Below, one piece after another: positions 30,231-32,149 of a DNA stretch of 32,149 bases. How positions within the stretch are numbered: the stretch's first letter is position 1; every line of letters starts with the position of its first letter. The position numbers and the translations under genes were made by a program. Origin of the DNA: an uncultured Alphaproteobacteria bacterium (lineage in GTDB: Bacteria > Pseudomonadota > Alphaproteobacteria > RF32 > CAG-239). The DNA lies in contig CAJGCO010000017.1 of NCBI GenBank assembly GCA_904501925.1, positions 1 through 32,149 of the forward strand, in the 5' to 3' direction. The notes beneath the pieces are model-generated. The model worked only from the letters and a program-made list of their open reading frames with translations. It was not told where the DNA came from and ran no database searches.

Positions 30231-31688
30231 ATGCTTACATCTAAAAACAATGTTACCACAATTCGCCAAAACATTATGGAAAGAGTAGCAAAATCATTTG
30301 AAGAAACCAATTTAGAAGATATTAATTCCGTTTTTAACCAACTATGCGAAGAATTCAATTATTATAAAAATAAAAAAATCCAAAAAGCTTCCATAAAAGG
30401 ACAAATTTTAGCCTCTCTTGGATTTCTATATCAACACATTGATGCAAGCAAAAATTTAAACTACTTTACTCACCTAGCCCTTACTCGCCAAACCCCAACT
30501 CGTGCTGGCTTATCCGTAATCAAAGACGCTTGCAATGCTTGTCGCTCCAAAACTTTTGAAGTAACTAATCATTGTCAAGCCTGCACTGCTCGTCCTTGCA
30601 AACTAAATTGCCCCAAAAACGCAATAACCGTTACAAAAAAAGCTTTCATTGACCAAGATTTATGTATCCAATGTGGTATTTGCGCAACCAACTGCCCATA
30701 TAATGCCATTCATAAATCTGTTGTTCCTTGCGAAGATTCTTGTCCTGTAAATGCAATCACCAAAGATAAAAATGGCTATGAAGAAATTGACATAGAAAAA
30801 TGTATTTCCTGTGGTAAATGTTTCCATTCTTGCCCATTTGGAGCTATTGTCTATAACTCACAAATGATAGACGTTCTAGTTCATCTCAAAAACCCAAATC
30901 AAAAAGTAGTAGCCATGGTTGCTCCTGCTGTTTTAGGTCAATTTGGAAACGATTTATCAAAAGCAATAGCAGGACTTAAAGCTCTAGGTTTTGACGATGT
31001 AATTGATGTTGCTTATGGTGCAGACTTTACATCAAAATACGAAGCCGAAGAATTTGTTGAAAGAATTAAAGATGGCGCTCCATTTATGACAACATCTTGC
31101 TGTCCTGCATATGTAAAAGCAGCCAAAGTTCACATCCCAGAAATAGAAAAATTTATTTCTCACACCGGCTCACCAATGTATTACGCAGCCCTAGTTGCCA
31201 AAGAACGCCATAAAGATGCAAAAATAGTATTTGTTGGCCCTTGCCTTGCCAAACGCATTGAAATAGAAAACAATCCTAACATAGATTATGCATTAGTCTT
31301 TGCAGACATCCAAGCTATGTTTAAAGCCAAAAACATTGATATAAATTCTCTTGAAGGCTCATCATACTTTGATGAAGCATCTCTTCAATCCAGACGTTAT
31401 GCAATCTCTGGAGGTGTTGCCAGTGCCGTAGAAAACCTAGTTAGCACCAAAGGCGATGTTGCATATATACCATACGCCATAAACGGCCTAACTATAGAAA
31501 GCATTAAAGCGCTCAAACGCTTTGCCTTCAAAGGTTTAGACAATGGCGCTAATATGTTAGAAGTAATGAGTTGCGAAGGTGGTTGTATTGGTGGCCCCGG
31601 ATGTATCACCCAAGCTAAAAAAGCCTCTATCATTCTTGAAAAATATGCCTCAACCGGCAAAAACCAAAAAGAATTAGAAGTAAAATAA
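30231..31688 (+). CDS. [FeFe] hydrogenase, group-B-like, monomeric
   Basis: A 485-residue cytosolic iron–iron hydrogenase, which reduces protons to H2 or oxidises it with ferredoxin-type donors. The N-terminal part carries cysteine clusters for several [4Fe-4S] centres: C115–C118–C123–C127 (CQACTARPCKLNCP), C145–C148–C151–C155 (CIQCGICATNCP), C167 and C171, and C191–C194–C197–C201 (CISCGKCFHSCP). The H-cluster domain has TSCCPAY (C290/C291), GPCLAKRIE (C338) and EVMSCEGGCIGGPG (C448, C452). TSCCPAY instead of TSCCPGW, and the extra Cys-rich N-terminus, point to group B rather than the classical group A. It needs the HydE, HydF and HydG maturases, which are not in view. AAGGGG precedes the ATG. 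It is monocistronic. Confidence 0.92.
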   Translation: MLTSKNNVTTIRQNIMERVAKSFEETNLEDINSVFNQLCEEFNYYKNKKIQKASIKGQILASLGFLYQHIDASKNLNYFTHLALTRQTPTRAGLSVIKDACNACRSKTFEVTNHCQACTARPCKLNCPKNAITVTKKAFIDQDLCIQCGICATNCPYNAIHKSVVPCEDSCPVNAITKDKNGYEEIDIEKCISCGKCFHSCPFGAIVYNSQMIDVLVHLKNPNQKVVAMVAPAVLGQFGNDLSKAIAGLKALGFDDVIDVAYGADFTSKYEAEEFVERIKDGAPFMTTSCCPAYVKAAKVHIPEIEKFISHTGSPMYYAALVAKERHKDAKIVFVGPCLAKRIEIENNPNIDYALVFADIQAMFKAKNIDINSLEGSSYFDEASLQSRRYAISGGVASAVENLVSTKGDVAYIPYAINGLTIESIKALKRFAFKGLDNGANMLEVMSCEGGCIGGPGCITQAKKASIILEKYASTGKNQKELEVK

Positions 31689-31708
31689 CCCTATCAAGTT
31701 ATTTTTTT
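31682..31708 (+). terminator. Rho-independent terminator of the hydrogenase gene
   Basis: AAAATAAC (31682–31689) pairs with GTTATTTT (31698–31705), followed by T residues to 31708. The stem overlaps the stop codon and is A/T-rich. A second imperfect hairpin (31723–31757, ATTAGTTC/GAACTAAT) lies in the same gap without a T run. Confidence 0.55.
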
Positions 31709-31791
31709 AATATCTACAAGCTATTAGTTCCTCAATAAAACCAAATGAAGAACTAATAACAATCACATATTCATGCTCAAATACTATTTAA

Positions 31792-32149
31792 TTATTCATA
31801 GCTACAACAATAATATGCTAGACCAATTCCCCAGCCTCCTTTCTTTACAGAATCAGGGCAATCTAACTCAAAACAAAATAAATTTTCACTTGGACAATCA
31901 CCTCTACTACTTACCTCCCAACAATCACTAACAGGTCTATCAGGCTCAGGTTCAGGTTCTGGCTCAGGCTCCGGAGTAGGAGTTGGAGTTGGTGTTGGTG
32001 TTGGTTCTGGCTCTGGTTCCGGAGTTGGAGTTGGTGTTGGCTCTGGGTTAGATGGTTGAGATGGCGCACTTGGAGTTCCACCACTATTACCACCAGAACT
32101 TCCTCCACCATTTCCACTAGAGTTTCCACCTCCACCTACAATACTTCCA
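31792..32149 (-). CDS. C-terminal part of a Gly- and Pro-rich cell-surface-like protein (partial)
   Basis: A minus-strand reading frame is open from the window edge (frame of 32146–32148) to a TAA at 31792–31794; the start lies outside. The visible 118 residues are a glycine/serine/asparagine linker (GSIVGGGGNSSGNGGG), a long proline-rich run of PEP and PTP units (31941–32047), and a C-terminal domain of about 44 residues with six cysteines (SDCWEV, GDCPSE, LFCFELDCPD, YYCCSYE). The glycine linker resembles the one in the autotransporter at 26257. An exported protein with a rigid stalk and a disulfide-rich tip is the likeliest reading. It is convergent with the hydrogenase gene. Confidence 0.75.
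   Translation of the reverse strand, partial: GSIVGGGGNSSGNGGGSSGGNSGGTPSAPSQPSNPEPTPTPTPEPEPEPTPTPTPTPTPEPEPEPEPEPDRPVSDCWEVSSRGDCPSENLFCFELDCPDSVKKGGWGIGLAYYCCSYE
31941..32047 (-). repeat. Low-complexity (PEP/PTP) repeat
   Basis: About 36 codons alternate Pro with Glu or Thr in blocks (PEP, then PTP, PEP, PTP, PEP). The DNA mixes CCA and CCT, and GAG and GAA codons, rather than repeating exactly. The stretch lies inside the partial surface-protein gene. Confidence 0.85.

Noticed and set aside
1..32149. tRNA, rRNA or insertion-sequence genes
   Set aside because: I saw no tRNA-like cloverleaf, no rRNA signature and no transposase or integrase. Gaps between genes are mostly under 200 bases, apart from 1–730.

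Overview
The window looks like a piece of an AT-rich alphaproteobacterial chromosome, probably from a host-associated fermentative lineage such as the low-GC gut Alphaproteobacteria. The alphaproteobacterial signal comes from a DUF1013/TrcR regulator, a bL31 without the zinc cysteines, an efp–suhB pair, prmA next to aminopeptidase P, ihfB–lapA–accD synteny, a PTS EIIA(Man)–HPr pair and a PAS-rich sensor of a recognisable alphaproteobacterial type. A group-B-like [FeFe] hydrogenase and the absence of any respiratory gene in view fit anaerobic life. The species assignment is inference.

Layout. Positions 1–730 hold no convincing gene but a dense array of palindromic repeats downstream of grpE. 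Then, mostly on the minus strand: grpE (with a heat-shock-type promoter), an exported basic-repeat protein, a self-contained operon of three unknown genes with a near-consensus promoter and a terminator (3490 down to 1931), an unknown 277-residue protein, and ihfB–lapA–accD with the usual trp genes missing between lapA and accD. tsaB lies upstream of ihfB. From 6871 the plus strand carries a four-PAS membrane sensor lacking a kinase core, an unknown charged protein, an operon of an unknown gene with EIIA(Man), HPr and a DNA adenine methyltransferase (all abutting or overlapping by 1 nt), ftsH with a heat-shock-like promoter, and a large beta-repeat protein.

From 15166 to 17883 the minus strand holds a polytopic membrane protein, rnhB, a rhodanese and a lipoprotein. 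prmA–pepP and three small or unknown genes follow on plus. Then on minus come trcR with a lysine-repeat tail, rpmE, efp coupled to a catalytically degenerate SuhB-like protein, and a proline iminopeptidase. The right end has mutT, a large subtilisin-type autotransporter, a compositionally richer unknown gene, the [FeFe] hydrogenase, and the C-terminal end of a Gly/Pro-rich cell-surface-like protein that runs off the window.

Most housekeeping genes are ordinary. The points most worth following up are the palindromic array with hairpins that keep their shape while changing sequence, the SuhB-family protein that has lost its metal-binding residues, the PAS sensor that ends exactly where its kinase should begin, the methyltransferase locked into a PTS operon, and the unusual architecture of the S8 autotransporter.
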